Shown piece by piece: positions 21,134 to 28,422 of a stretch of 64,000 nt of DNA. The notes beneath the pieces were generated by a model that was not told the DNA's origin, did not search any database, and saw only the letters and a program-made list of their open reading frames with translations. Each line of letters opens with the position of its first letter. Within the stretch, counting starts at the first letter, position 1. The DNA comes from a virus, in IMG/VR virus record IMGVR_UViG_3300042879_003909, positions 1-64,000 of that record; one strand, given 5' to 3'. Position numbers and translations under genes: made by a program.

Positions 21134-21346
21134 CTACATGGCTTGGATCTTTGCCAACCCCACTTCTAGGTTAGTTCGCAAGAGGCGGTAATCGTCTTGG
21201 CTTAAATAAACCTGTTCGCCTACTTTGTTGAAAACGTCGTGAGTTTCGTAGCTTCGTTCTTCCTCATGTTCTAAGGTAGATACCACGGTGAAACCGTTGG
21301 TTAGGTTGTACTTGATTGTTCGTTCATTTACTTTTTCTACTAGCAT
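21134..21346 (-). CDS. hypothetical protein, 70 aa
   Basis: MLVEKVNERTIKYNLTNG start; the strand pattern FTVVSTLEHEEERSYETHD resembles that of 22572-22790 (WYVIVTTEWDDDRYYEEC), so the two may be distant paralogues. Confidence 0.6.
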   Translation of the reverse strand: MLVEKVNERTIKYNLTNGFTVVSTLEHEEERSYETHDVFNKVGEQVYLSQDDYRLLRTNLEVGLAKIQAM

Positions 21347-21383
21347 CTTTTTTTCCTTTGTGTTAGTTGCTTTCTACTCTTCT

Positions 21384-21411
21384 ATTATACCTTATCGGCC
21401 CGGCTTGTCAA
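21384..21411 (-). promoter_or_regulatory. sigma70-like promoter
   Basis: TTGACA, 16 bp including GGGCCGATAA, TATAAT. Confidence 0.75.
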
Positions 21412-21417
21412 GAGACT

Positions 21418-21555
21418 TTAAAGATATTTTAAAGCTTTTTCTGCTTGGGCCTTTAATCCCTCAAAAAGCTTGCGGGTTTCTTCGCTAATTCCTTCTTGCG
21501 ATAGAAGGTCTTCGATGGCTTCGATTGCTTGTTTGATGTTTTTGTAGTAGTTCAT
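21418..21555 (-). CDS. small helical protein, 45 aa
   Basis: MNYYKNIKQAIEAIEDLL start, ending KAQAEKALKYL; two short helices. AAAGGAAAAAAG ribosome region. Confidence 0.55.
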   Translation of the reverse strand: MNYYKNIKQAIEAIEDLLSQEGISEETRKLFEGLKAQAEKALKYL

Positions 21556-21670
21556 TTTCTTTTTTCCTTTTGTGTTTTGTTTTGTTTTGTTTCGATCAAG
21601 CCACGTTAGGTTTGTTATCGGCTTTCGCCTTCCGTTTTAGTCAAGCAACTTTTTGTTTTTCCTTTTCTTT

Positions 21671-21698
21671 ATTATACCTTATCGGCCGGGCTTGTCAA
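21671..21698 (-). promoter_or_regulatory. sigma70-like promoter
   Basis: TTGACA, 16 bp including GGCCGATAA, TATAAT; leader of about 110 nt to 21555. A further TTGACT with CCGATAAC lies inside that leader (about 21,610-21,645). Confidence 0.75.
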
Positions 21699-21715
21699 GT
21701 CTCTTGAGTCATTTT

Positions 21716-21868
21716 TTAGAAGAAATTTAAAATTTCTTCCAAGGCAGCTTCTAGTTCTTCCGACATCCCCGATTCAGGGGATTCTTCGTTCACTTCTTCA
21801 ATCCAGATCAATTCGATTTCGACCGATTCTAGTACTTCATCCGATTGTAGATTCTCAAAAACGTTCAT
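21716..21868 (-). CDS. acidic protein, 50 aa
   Basis: MNVFENLQSDEVLESVE start (F-E-x-x-Q-x-D-E family with 18210-18398 and 19626-19787); net charge strongly negative, ends ALEEILNFF. Confidence 0.55.
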   Translation of the reverse strand: MNVFENLQSDEVLESVEIELIWIEEVNEESPESGMSEELEAALEEILNFF

Positions 21869-21905
21869 TTCTTTTTTCCTTTGTGTTATTGTCTTCGTTT
21901 TCTCT

Positions 21906-21933
21906 ATTATACTCTATCGACCAACTTTGTCAA
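21906..21933 (-). promoter_or_regulatory. sigma70-like promoter
   Basis: TTGACA, 16 bp with CGATA, TATAAT. Confidence 0.75.
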
Positions 21934-21939
21934 GAGACT

Positions 21940-22134
21940 TTATTGAATTTCTTCAAATTTCTTTTCGAGATATTTTAAATCGTTTGAACGATTTCTGCAA
22001 TTTCTTGGCGATCCCTCACCGTATGCAATCCAATACTTCTTTGACAATGCAAAATATTCTTTTTTACCATTGCCAGCTTCTACGATGCTAACCTTAACAC
22101 CACTTTTTAAAACTTTGCTTTTTAGAATGTTCAT
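21940..22134 (-). CDS. hypothetical protein, 64 aa
   Basis: MNILKSKVLKSGVKVSIV start; basic. The frame stays open upstream to 22533, but that part reads through the leader and GC block, so the ATG with AAGGAAAAAAG site at 22134 is used. Confidence 0.6.
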   Translation of the reverse strand: MNILKSKVLKSGVKVSIVEAGNGKKEYFALSKKYWIAYGEGSPRNCRNRSNDLKYLEKKFEEIQ

Positions 22135-22159
22135 TTCTTTTTTCCTTATTTTAAACTTT

Positions 22160-22345
22160 TGTTCTCTTCTACCACTATAACCGCAGAAAACAAATAAGAT
22201 TAACAGGTCTGATTTATATTTTGTTGCAAAAAGATTTTTTCGTCGTCGTAAGTCATTGGTAGATAACAACTTATGATTCGAAATTATTTTTAAAATATTT
22301 TTTGGCACGATATTTGCACTGCTTGTAGTACAAAAGGGGGGTATT
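22160..22345 (-). promoter_or_regulatory. duplicated leader region, copy 2
   Basis: Second copy of the leader described at 20700-20890, in front of an unrelated gene; conserved blocks are the same, spacers diverged. Confidence 0.55.
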
Positions 22346-22570
22346 GCAGAAAAAAACTTTTTTGATTTTATTGTGACCCACCCAGAAGAGGGGGTATTTG
22401 AGAGATCCCCCAAAAGGGGGGTTCCGGGCCGGCCCGGCCCCCTCGTTCGGGGGGATATCCCCCCTTTCAGGCTACACCCCCCCATTCGGGTGGAGTTTAG
22501 AAAAAAACTTTTTTCTTTTTTTTCTCGTACCACCCAGAAGGGGGATCACCCCCCTTCCTAGCGTACCACC
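22346..22570 (-). terminator. compound GC-rich dyad block
   Basis: AGAAAAAAACTTTTTTGATT, CCCCCAAAAGGGGGG, GGGCCGGCCCGGCCCCC and further C/G-run hairpins behind 22572-22790. Confidence 0.5.
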
Positions 22571-22571
22571 A

Positions 22572-22790
22572 CTATCCAGCAAGTTTTTCCAACATTTTTA
22601 ACGTCCATGCGGGGCCACTAGGAAGCGGGTGCATTTCCCCGGCAGGATTGTAGAGGGTGCATTCTTCATAGTATCGGTCGTCGTCCCATTCTGTGGTTAC
22701 GATAACATACCATCCGGTTTTAAAGGTAAACTTTGTGGCTCTGTTTGCGATGGTTTCGATGAGTTGGATAGAAGAAGTTTGTTCGTCCAT
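22572..22790 (-). CDS. hypothetical protein, 72 aa
   Basis: MDEQTSSIQLIETIANRA start; beta core KTGWYVIVTTEWDDDRYY. Not recognised. Confidence 0.6.
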   Translation of the reverse strand: MDEQTSSIQLIETIANRATKFTFKTGWYVIVTTEWDDDRYYEECTLYNPAGEMHPLPSGPAWTLKMLEKLAG

Positions 22791-22825
22791 TTTTTTTCCT
22801 TTGTGTTTGTGTCTCGTATGTTCTT

Positions 22826-22854
22826 ATTATACCTTATCGGCCCAACCCCGTCAA
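22826..22854 (-). promoter_or_regulatory. sigma70-like promoter
   Basis: TTGACG, 17 bp including GGCCGATAA, TATAAT; leader contains CACAAAGGAAAAAA. Confidence 0.7.
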
Positions 22855-22883
22855 GAGTTGAGCCGAATTTTTTTTTATTTTTT

Positions 22884-23081
22884 TTATCTTACAATGGCCA
22901 ACTTTGGAACTAGGCTTTTAGGCCCTTGTCGAATGTCAATTGCGGTTCCGTCCTTGCAAACTAGCATGATAGGAATCATCCAGTAGTCCTCTCCATCATA
23001 TTCAATCAAGAAAACATACTTGGTTCCGGCGTCAAGAGCAACTTCGTTGAGACCTACGGTGAACATGTTTAGCTTTTCCAT
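22884..23081 (-). CDS. hypothetical protein, 65 aa
   Basis: MEKLNMFTVGLNEVALDAG start; beta-rich. Short leader CATACGAAAGACAGTTTCAC shared with neighbouring units. Confidence 0.6.
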   Translation of the reverse strand: MEKLNMFTVGLNEVALDAGTKYVFLIEYDGEDYWMIPIMLVCKDGTAIDIRQGPKSLVPKLAIVR

Positions 23082-23122
23082 TTTTTCTTTCCTTTGTGTG
23101 AAACTGTCTTTCGTATGTTTGT

Positions 23123-23151
23123 ATTATACAATATCGACTCAACCCCGTCAA
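23123..23151 (-). promoter_or_regulatory. sigma70-like promoter
   Basis: TTGACG, 17 bp with CGATA, TATAAT; -35 flank CAACTCTTGACGGGGTTGAG is shared with the promoter at 22826. Confidence 0.7.
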
Positions 23152-23179
23152 GAGTTGAGCCGAATTTTTTTTATTTTTT

Positions 23180-23356
23180 TTATTGGAACATATCCATTGC
23201 GATTGCGTGAAGTTCACAAGAATAGTTGTTCGTCAAGTAATCGCATTCCGCATCCGTCAATGGGCGATTTTCGACGATATGCCAGCCACCCCGGCAGAAC
23301 ACGGTATCATCGGCAGGTTCTAGTTCTAGGTCGATAACTTGGTTGATTGTAATCAT
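23180..23356 (-). CDS. hypothetical protein, 58 aa
   Basis: MITINQVIDLELEPADDTV start, ends AIAMDMFQ; acidic with three cysteines. Promoter at 23400-23428. Confidence 0.6.
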   Translation of the reverse strand: MITINQVIDLELEPADDTVFCRGGWHIVENRPLTDAECDYLTNNYSCELHAIAMDMFQ

Positions 23357-23399
23357 TTTTTCTTTCCTTTGTGTTTGAAACTGTCTTTCGTATGTTCTT

Positions 23400-23428
23400 A
23401 TTATACCTTATCGACCAATCTTGGTCAA
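23400..23428 (-). promoter_or_regulatory. sigma70-like promoter
   Basis: TTGACC, 17 bp with CGATAA, TATAAT. Confidence 0.7.
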
Positions 23429-23433
23429 GAGCT

Positions 23434-23595
23434 TTAACCTAAAATTCCGTTTTTATTTTTAACCACTTCAACTAAGTAGCTATAGCTCTTGCTGGTATGA
23501 ACCGTACCATCCGCACAGCGAGCAATAAAATATTGCTGCTTTGTTCCGCGCAATCGGCACTCGATTTTCCAAACTAGTTTTTCTGTACTAAACAT
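23434..23595 (-). CDS. hypothetical protein, 53 aa
   Basis: MFSTEKLVWKIECRLRG start; C-x-x-x-x-x-x-x-x-x-x-x-x-C spacing and a V-H-T-S-K-S strand. Most distal of the promoter-per-gene series. Confidence 0.6.
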   Translation of the reverse strand: MFSTEKLVWKIECRLRGTKQQYFIARCADGTVHTSKSYSYLVEVVKNKNGILG

Positions 23596-23633
23596 TTTTT
23601 TTCCTTGTGTGAAACTGTCTTTCGTATGCTCTT

Positions 23634-23661
23634 ATTATACTCTAATTATCGCCATTGTCAA
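23634..23661 (-). promoter_or_regulatory. sigma70-like promoter
   Basis: TTGACA, 16 bp, TATAAT. Confidence 0.75.
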
Positions 23662-23905
23662 TAGGAAACTTTATTTTTTATTTTTTTATTTTTCTAGTAT
23701 ACGGCCATATACTGTAAAAATGTATATCGTATTCTATTGTAAAGTATATTTCAGTATACCTATAAACCGCTGTACATAGTGTACAACCAGTATCATATAT
23801 CGTTGTACATAGTGTACTGGCATACCCCTAGTTTTTCGTTCACCCCCCCTGTCTAGCGACCCCCCGCCGGGGGGTGGGGTGGGTATTGCATACCAAGTCG
23901 CTAAT
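23662..23905. other. intergenic region with palindrome pair
   Basis: No gene. Two copies of TGTACATAGTGTAC (about 23771 and 23812), 41 bp apart, are operator-like. The CCCCCCGCCGGGGGG hairpin at about 23,855-23,880 ends the nuclease gene unit. Confidence 0.5.
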
Positions 23906-24850
23906 TTATATAGATAAAAAACCACCCTTAGCAACACAATGATCCTTATAGTATCTAAAAACAGCAGTATGGCCAACAATTGCTATATGGTCGGCTATTT
24001 CTCTAAAAGTTTTTCCTTCTTCCACCATTGATATAATTAGGTCTTTATATGGTTCCAGATTAGATTTTGCTTTTTTATATTTGTTTATAGCATTGTGCTT
24101 TGATGTAGAAGACTCTAAATGCTCTGGATTGCAGCATTTTCTATTATGGCATTTGTGATGAACTAAATATGGATAATCATTATAATGATAAGCATATGAA
24201 ACCCTATGACATAAATATTGTTTTTTATCATAGATAAAATAACCATAACCCTCTTTTGTCGCTTTTTGCCACTCCCAGCATCCATTATCAACCTTGATTA
24301 GATTTTTATCTACTTTATTTAAATATAGCTCTTTTAATGGAAAATCTGAATCTTGTTTATTTTTATTGTAAATAACGTCTTCGTGCAAAGAGATTATAAT
24401 TTCATGCTCTTTTTTTAGCAGCTTTTCCGGTGAACATTCTTCTATTATATAAAATAAAAAATCACTACCTATATTAAAATCTGTTTGCAAGCCTTTATTA
24501 TAATGATTATTTTTATTTAATTCTTTAAAATGTAGTTTTAATCTTTGTATTACATCTTCTGATGAGCCTATATACGCCTTATATAAATCATTTCTACAAA
24601 TAACATAAAGCCCACAGATAACTCTTGTTTCGTCTAAAGATATTTTATGCTTTAATAATTTAGATATATTTTTGTTTTTTACTTTATAATCTAGCCTGAT
24701 TGATCTTAGTTGACTTTTTGATATTTGATATTTTTCGCATATCTCTTTATTTGATAGCCTGCCATAGTTCTCTACAATTTCTTGGGCTTTATCGTGTTTT
24801 AAAGTATTTCTTTTTTTATATAAGGATTTTTTGCCTTTTGGTCTAGCCAT
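23906..24850 (-). CDS. GIY-YIG / HNH fusion homing-type endonuclease, 314 aa
   Basis: Residues 1-60 are basic with a helix-turn-helix-like NKEICEKYQISKSQLRSIR. Residues about 78-150 form a GIY-YIG domain: GLYVICRN (GIY strand), YIGSS (YIG strand), the R and H of IQRLKLHF, then NHYNKGLQTDF. Residues about 195-255 are an HNH domain: CWEWQKATKEGYGYF, CHRVSYAYH, VHHKCHNRKCCNPEHLESS with zinc cysteines. A C-terminal helix-turn-helix (GKTFREIADHIAIVGHTAV) follows. Free-standing, AT-rich, no CCGGG site, so probably a recent mobile arrival. Confidence 0.8.
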   Translation of the reverse strand: MARPKGKKSLYKKRNTLKHDKAQEIVENYGRLSNKEICEKYQISKSQLRSIRLDYKVKNKNISKLLKHKISLDETRVICGLYVICRNDLYKAYIGSSEDVIQRLKLHFKELNKNNHYNKGLQTDFNIGSDFLFYIIEECSPEKLLKKEHEIIISLHEDVIYNKNKQDSDFPLKELYLNKVDKNLIKVDNGCWEWQKATKEGYGYFIYDKKQYLCHRVSYAYHYNDYPYLVHHKCHNRKCCNPEHLESSTSKHNAINKYKKAKSNLEPYKDLIISMVEEGKTFREIADHIAIVGHTAVFRYYKDHCVAKGGFLSI

Positions 24851-24985
24851 ATAATATCTCCTGTAAAAAAGGGGGTCTGCATATAGATACACAAAAAACT
24901 ACCTAGCACAACAAGCTCCTTCTTTTCAATATGTTATGCCCCTACTATTAACTGCATCCCCTTTCTGCTTTTTGTGCTATGCTCG

Positions 24986-25420
24986 CTAACTGTGACCCGG
25001 CTCTGTAGGCTTCCTTAAAAGCGGCATCATTGCTTCTTCTGGGGTACGATTACCCTTCTTAAAGTTGCAATCTCTGCATGCACACACCAGATTTTCCCAA
25101 GTGTTTCTACCGTTTCTACTTTGAGGCAAAACGTGATCTAGAGTTAAGTGTTCAGGCTTTTCACAGCCACAGTACTGACACGTATAATTGTCTCTTAAAA
25201 ATACGTTACGTTTATTAGGAACGAACCTCTTATTTCTTTTAACGTACTTCTTGACCATAACTATCTTAGGAACTTGATAGTAGTCACCCCCGGCACTTAA
25301 AATAGGGTTTGGCCAAAATTCAATAGCTTGAACTACGCCTTTTAATAAAAGGACCATTCCTTTCTGCCAGCTACTAATAGTGATGACAGAATAATCCAAA
25401 TTAAGTATAGTTGTTCTCAT
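24986..25420 (-). CDS. HNH endonuclease, 144 aa
   Basis: C-terminal HNH domain: RDNYTCQYCG, LTLDHVLPQSRNG, WENLVCACRDCNFKKGNRTP (zinc C-x-x-C pairs plus the H of LDH). AAAAGGA ribosome site. Widespread HNH type in phages and bacteria. Has CCCGG sites like resident genes. Divergent from the rightward genes starting at 25485. Confidence 0.8.
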   Translation of the reverse strand: MRTTILNLDYSVITISSWQKGMVLLLKGVVQAIEFWPNPILSAGGDYYQVPKIVMVKKYVKRNKRFVPNKRNVFLRDNYTCQYCGCEKPEHLTLDHVLPQSRNGRNTWENLVCACRDCNFKKGNRTPEEAMMPLLRKPTEPGHS

Positions 25421-25444
25421 AATTTTTATCCTTTTTCTGTATTT

Positions 25445-25452
25445 AGTGTATA
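25445..25452 (+). promoter_or_regulatory. TGTGTATA-type motif (variant AGTGTATA)
   Basis: Variant of the motif recurring before rightward gene groups; lies 33 bp ahead of the first rightward gene. Confidence 0.35.
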
Positions 25453-25484
25453 TTATAAAATAGGTTTATATAAAGGAGAAAATA

Positions 25485-25694
25485 ATGCATAATATAATAC
25501 CGCCCGGCGAATATGTTGTCAAGGGCACTGAAGAATTAAATAAACAAGTGGCCCGGGAATTAGATATTCCTGACGAACCAAAACACACCACCGCACAGCT
25601 TTTCGAAGAAGGAGAGGAAATTGGAAGTAGACGACGAAACCCTACAGAAGATAATAAAGATAGCGAAGGCACTAGCTCCAAAGTACACATTTGA
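25485..25694 (+). CDS. small hypothetical protein, 69 aa
   Basis: MHNIIPPGEYVVKGTEEL start with AAAGGAG site. Polar, acidic. Overlaps the next gene by 74 nt. First gene of the rightward block. Confidence 0.65.
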   Translation: MHNIIPPGEYVVKGTEELNKQVARELDIPDEPKHTTAQLFEEGEEIGSRRRNPTEDNKDSEGTSSKVHI

Positions 25695-26106
25695 TTGTCA
25701 TAGTAAAGAAGATATCGAACAAGAAGCAATCATGATGGGCATCGAGGCATTGCCCCGGTACGATTCGGCTCGGCCCCTTGAAAACTTTCTTTACACCCAT
25801 ATTAGCAACCGGCTAAAAAATTTCAAGAGGGATAATTATTTTCGGCCAAATTCTGAGGGCGAACCCGAAAAGGTTCAGCAAAGTAAGAAGAATATTCTAG
25901 ATGCCGGGTCCCTAAACGAGGGGGCTATCTACTTTGAGCCCGACTTGGATGACTATCTAGACAGCCGAGAAGCTGTAGAAAAAGTCCGGGCAGCCCTGCC
26001 AGCTTCTTATCGTAAAGACTATCTGAAGCTATGTGCCGGGGTAAGAGTGTCGGCCCATAGAAAGCAGGAGATTTATTCTTTAATTAAGGAAATTTTAGAT
26101 GGCTAG
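25621..26106 (+). CDS. sigma-factor-like protein (T4 gp55 type), 161 aa
   Basis: Residues about 25-75 match sigma70 region 2 as in late phage sigma factors: SKEDIEQEAIMMGIEALPRY followed by LENFLYTHISNRLKNFKRDN. No region 4 is evident, as in T4 gp55. TTG start at 25621 preceded by AGGAG; no ATG available at the N terminus. Likely recruits host RNA polymerase to late promoters. Its place at the head of the structural block fits this. Confidence 0.65.
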   Translation: MEVDDETLQKIIKIAKALAPKYTFDCHSKEDIEQEAIMMGIEALPRYDSARPLENFLYTHISNRLKNFKRDNYFRPNSEGEPEKVQQSKKNILDAGSLNEGAIYFEPDLDDYLDSREAVEKVRAALPASYRKDYLKLCAGVRVSAHRKQEIYSLIKEILDG

Positions 26107-26893
26107 TTTAAAGACCGGGCGTTTCTCAATATCCGAAATAGGCTATATTAGGGCGAACGTAGATCGGCAAAGCGTAGACGAGATAGCCGGGCATCTTAAC
26201 CGGGACCCCATATCGGTCCATAACTGGATCGCTAAAAATGTGGGGTTTTCATCGGGCGAAAAAAGGGAGGCTGAAGTCCATCAAGAACTCAAGGGGCGAC
26301 CATATTATAAGGAACTCGCCAAGCAGTTTTCAGAAGATGAGCTGGCAATGTTTGAGTTTCATTTTAAAAAGATGTGGGCCCAGTTCAAAGATGACGTTTT
26401 CCATACCGAAGAGATGCAAATTATCGACTTGGTAAAATTAGAAATATTAATGAACCGCATACTCCGGGGCCAGCAGGAAACAGTAGAAAAGATATACCGG
26501 CTTGAGGACGAGCTTCAAGACGCAGAAAGGGCCGACGATAAAGATACGGCGATGGCTCTGGAAAGACAGATTGCCACGCTCCGGGCATCACAGGAAACGA
26601 TGTCCCGGGACTTTAAAGATTTGCAGGCCCGTAAATCTGCTTTATATAAAGATCTAAAGGGTACGCGCGAACAGCGTATTAAGGCGATTGAAGATCATCG
26701 CCAGACATTCCCAACTTTAATTACCAAAGTAATGACGGACCCTAAATACCGGCAGGATATGGCCACTTATATCGAAAAGATGCGGCTGGCTACGGAAAAA
26801 GAAAGGGCCCGGTTATCTGAGTTAATTTCCTATGAGGACAATATACCAGATAGACCATTGTTAAACTCTGACTCTACAATGAAGGACGAATAA
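26099..26893 (+). CDS. terminase small subunit candidate, 264 aa
   Basis: N-terminal helix-turn-helix-like segment (SISEIGYIRANVDRQSVDEI, then A-G-H-L-N-R-D-P-I-S-V-H-N-W-I) and a long central coiled coil (about residues 105-200). This combination next to terminase genes is typical of small terminase subunits, which bind packaging DNA as an oligomer. Overlaps the sigma-like gene by 8 nt. Confidence 0.5.
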   Translation: MASLKTGRFSISEIGYIRANVDRQSVDEIAGHLNRDPISVHNWIAKNVGFSSGEKREAEVHQELKGRPYYKELAKQFSEDELAMFEFHFKKMWAQFKDDVFHTEEMQIIDLVKLEILMNRILRGQQETVEKIYRLEDELQDAERADDKDTAMALERQIATLRASQETMSRDFKDLQARKSALYKDLKGTREQRIKAIEDHRQTFPTLITKVMTDPKYRQDMATYIEKMRLATEKERARLSELISYEDNIPDRPLLNSDSTMKDE

Positions 26894-26895
26894 AA

Positions 26896-27144
26896 ATGAC
26901 ACCAGAAAATTTTATATATTGGATACAGGGATTTTTTGAAATACAAGACCCAAAAAATATTACTGAACAACAGGTCCAGATTATTAAAGACCATATAGCA
27001 CTAGTGCTAAAAAAAGATACGCCGCAATATACGCTAAATTTTATTAAGAGCGATTCATCAGAAATATATTGCTTAAATCAGAAGCCTCCTCTACCAACAA
27101 ATCCAGTAAATAACATTGTATTACCATTCGGAGGATCTTGTTAA
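26896..27144 (+). CDS. conserved phage protein, 82 aa
   Basis: MTPENFIYWIQGFFEIQD start is a familiar signature of small phage proteins (T-P-E-N-F-x-Y-W-L-Q-G-F-F-E) of unknown function, followed by I-I-K-D-H. Coupled to the next gene by TAATG. Confidence 0.75.
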   Translation: MTPENFIYWIQGFFEIQDPKNITEQQVQIIKDHIALVLKKDTPQYTLNFIKSDSSEIYCLNQKPPLPTNPVNNIVLPFGGSC

Positions 27145-28220
27145 TGAAAACAGCCATAATATACGGCGTCACCGGGCAGGACGGGTTTTATTTAACCCAA
27201 GAATTACTAAGGCACAATTATCAAGTAGTTGGTGTTACGCGAAGATCAAGCACTAATAATACCACTAGATTGACCCCTTTTCTTACCAACAAAAATTTAA
27301 CGCTTATAGAGGGCGATGTAACCGACTGTTTTTCTATAGCGAATTTAATAAACAAATATAGGCCCGACGAAATTTATAATCTTGCTGCACAGTCCCATGT
27401 GGCAACCTCGTTTGTCCAGCCTTCTTTGACTTGGGATATTACGGCCGGGGGATGTTTAAATATACTTGAGGCGATACGAAATGTTAGCCCGGGTATTAAG
27501 TTTTATCAGGCTTCTTCAAGCGAAATGTTTGGTAAAAATTATACGACCGCAGCCGATGGTAAAAAGTATCAAAATGAGGACACTCCGATGATGCCACAGT
27601 CGCCATATGCTATTGCCAAATTGGCGGCACATCACTTGGTAAGAAACTACCGGGACTCCTATGGCACCTTTGCATGCTCTGGTATTCTCTTTAATCATGA
27701 GAGCGCTCATAGGGGTGAGAATTTTGTTACCAGAAAGATTACCAAGTGGATAGGGGGATTGTGTGCCCTATCAAGAGAAAATAACGATATAGTATTTTAT
27801 GATGATTATATATTGTGCGGCAATACTAAATATCCAAAGCTAAGACTAGGCAACCTAGAGGCTAAAAGAGACTGGGGACATGCAAAAGATTACTGCCGGG
27901 CCATGTATTTAATGCTACAACAAGATACCCCGGACGATTATGTTGTTTCTACCCAAGAAACCCACAGTGTTAAAGAGTTTTTAGATACGGCCTTTAAGGT
28001 GGCTCATTTGGGCGATTATAATAATTATATTGTTATAGATCCCGCTTTTTATAGACCAGCCGAGGTTGATTACTTATTGGGAGATTCTACTAAAGCTAGA
28101 ACAGTTTTAAAGTGGACCCCTGAATATGATTTTGCTTCTTTAGTAGAAGAAATGGTGGAGCACGATATACATGAGGCAGAGAAGACAAGATTCGGAATTG
28201 CGCAAGTCAGTTCTCGTTAG
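27144..28220 (+). CDS. gmd: GDP-mannose 4,6-dehydratase
   Basis: Short-chain dehydrogenase that makes GDP-4-keto-6-deoxymannose from GDP-mannose. Rossmann motif GVTGQDGFYL near the N terminus, RRSS NADP-binding motif, SSSEMFG, catalytic Y-A-I-A-K, and NHESAHRGENFVTRKIT substrate loop are all intact; length normal. ATG at 27144 overlaps the upstream stop and has a GGAGG site (an in-frame TTG at 27138 is also possible). Rich in CCGGG, hence long resident. Might alter host surface sugars or decorate the virion. Its end overlaps the next ORF by 50 nt. Confidence 0.95.
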   Translation: MKTAIIYGVTGQDGFYLTQELLRHNYQVVGVTRRSSTNNTTRLTPFLTNKNLTLIEGDVTDCFSIANLINKYRPDEIYNLAAQSHVATSFVQPSLTWDITAGGCLNILEAIRNVSPGIKFYQASSSEMFGKNYTTAADGKKYQNEDTPMMPQSPYAIAKLAAHHLVRNYRDSYGTFACSGILFNHESAHRGENFVTRKITKWIGGLCALSRENNDIVFYDDYILCGNTKYPKLRLGNLEAKRDWGHAKDYCRAMYLMLQQDTPDDYVVSTQETHSVKEFLDTAFKVAHLGDYNNYIVIDPAFYRPAEVDYLLGDSTKARTVLKWTPEYDFASLVEEMVEHDIHEAEKTRFGIAQVSSR

Positions 28221-28422
28221 AGATAAACATACGTGCCAGCTTTGTTTTAAAAAGAAAAGGGCCCGGTATTTACAGGTGCACCATATCAGGATGTGGTCTA
28301 GGTCGGCCCATTTAAGATTTGAGCCGGGCAACTGTATTACGTTATGTATTCCTTGCCATAAATCAATTAGGGGCAAAGAACATCATTACGAAAGTTATTT
28401 TATGAGGATTATTAATGAGTGA
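28171..28422 (+). CDS. HNH endonuclease, 83 aa
   Basis: Compact HNH: VLVRDKHTCQLCF (zinc C-x-x-C), LQVHHIRMWSRSA (HH), NCITLCIPCHKSIRG (C-x-x-C-H). Small HNH proteins next to terminases are common and can assist DNA packaging cleavage. Confidence 0.8.
   Translation: MRQRRQDSELRKSVLVRDKHTCQLCFKKKRARYLQVHHIRMWSRSAHLRFEPGNCITLCIPCHKSIRGKEHHYESYFMRIINE

Noticed and set aside
23734-23979. Minus ORF of 81 aa
   Set aside because: Spans the GC hairpin and palindromes and overlaps the end of the nuclease gene in another frame.
1-25420. Integrase, attachment site or repressor indicating a prophage
   Set aside because: None recognised; no host chromosomal genes or clear att repeats in the window.
25621-26106. 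Terminase small subunit call for the 161-aa protein
   Set aside because: The D-I-E-Q-E-A and N-R-L-K-N-F-K-R-D pattern fits sigma region 2 better; the following gene is the better small-terminase candidate.
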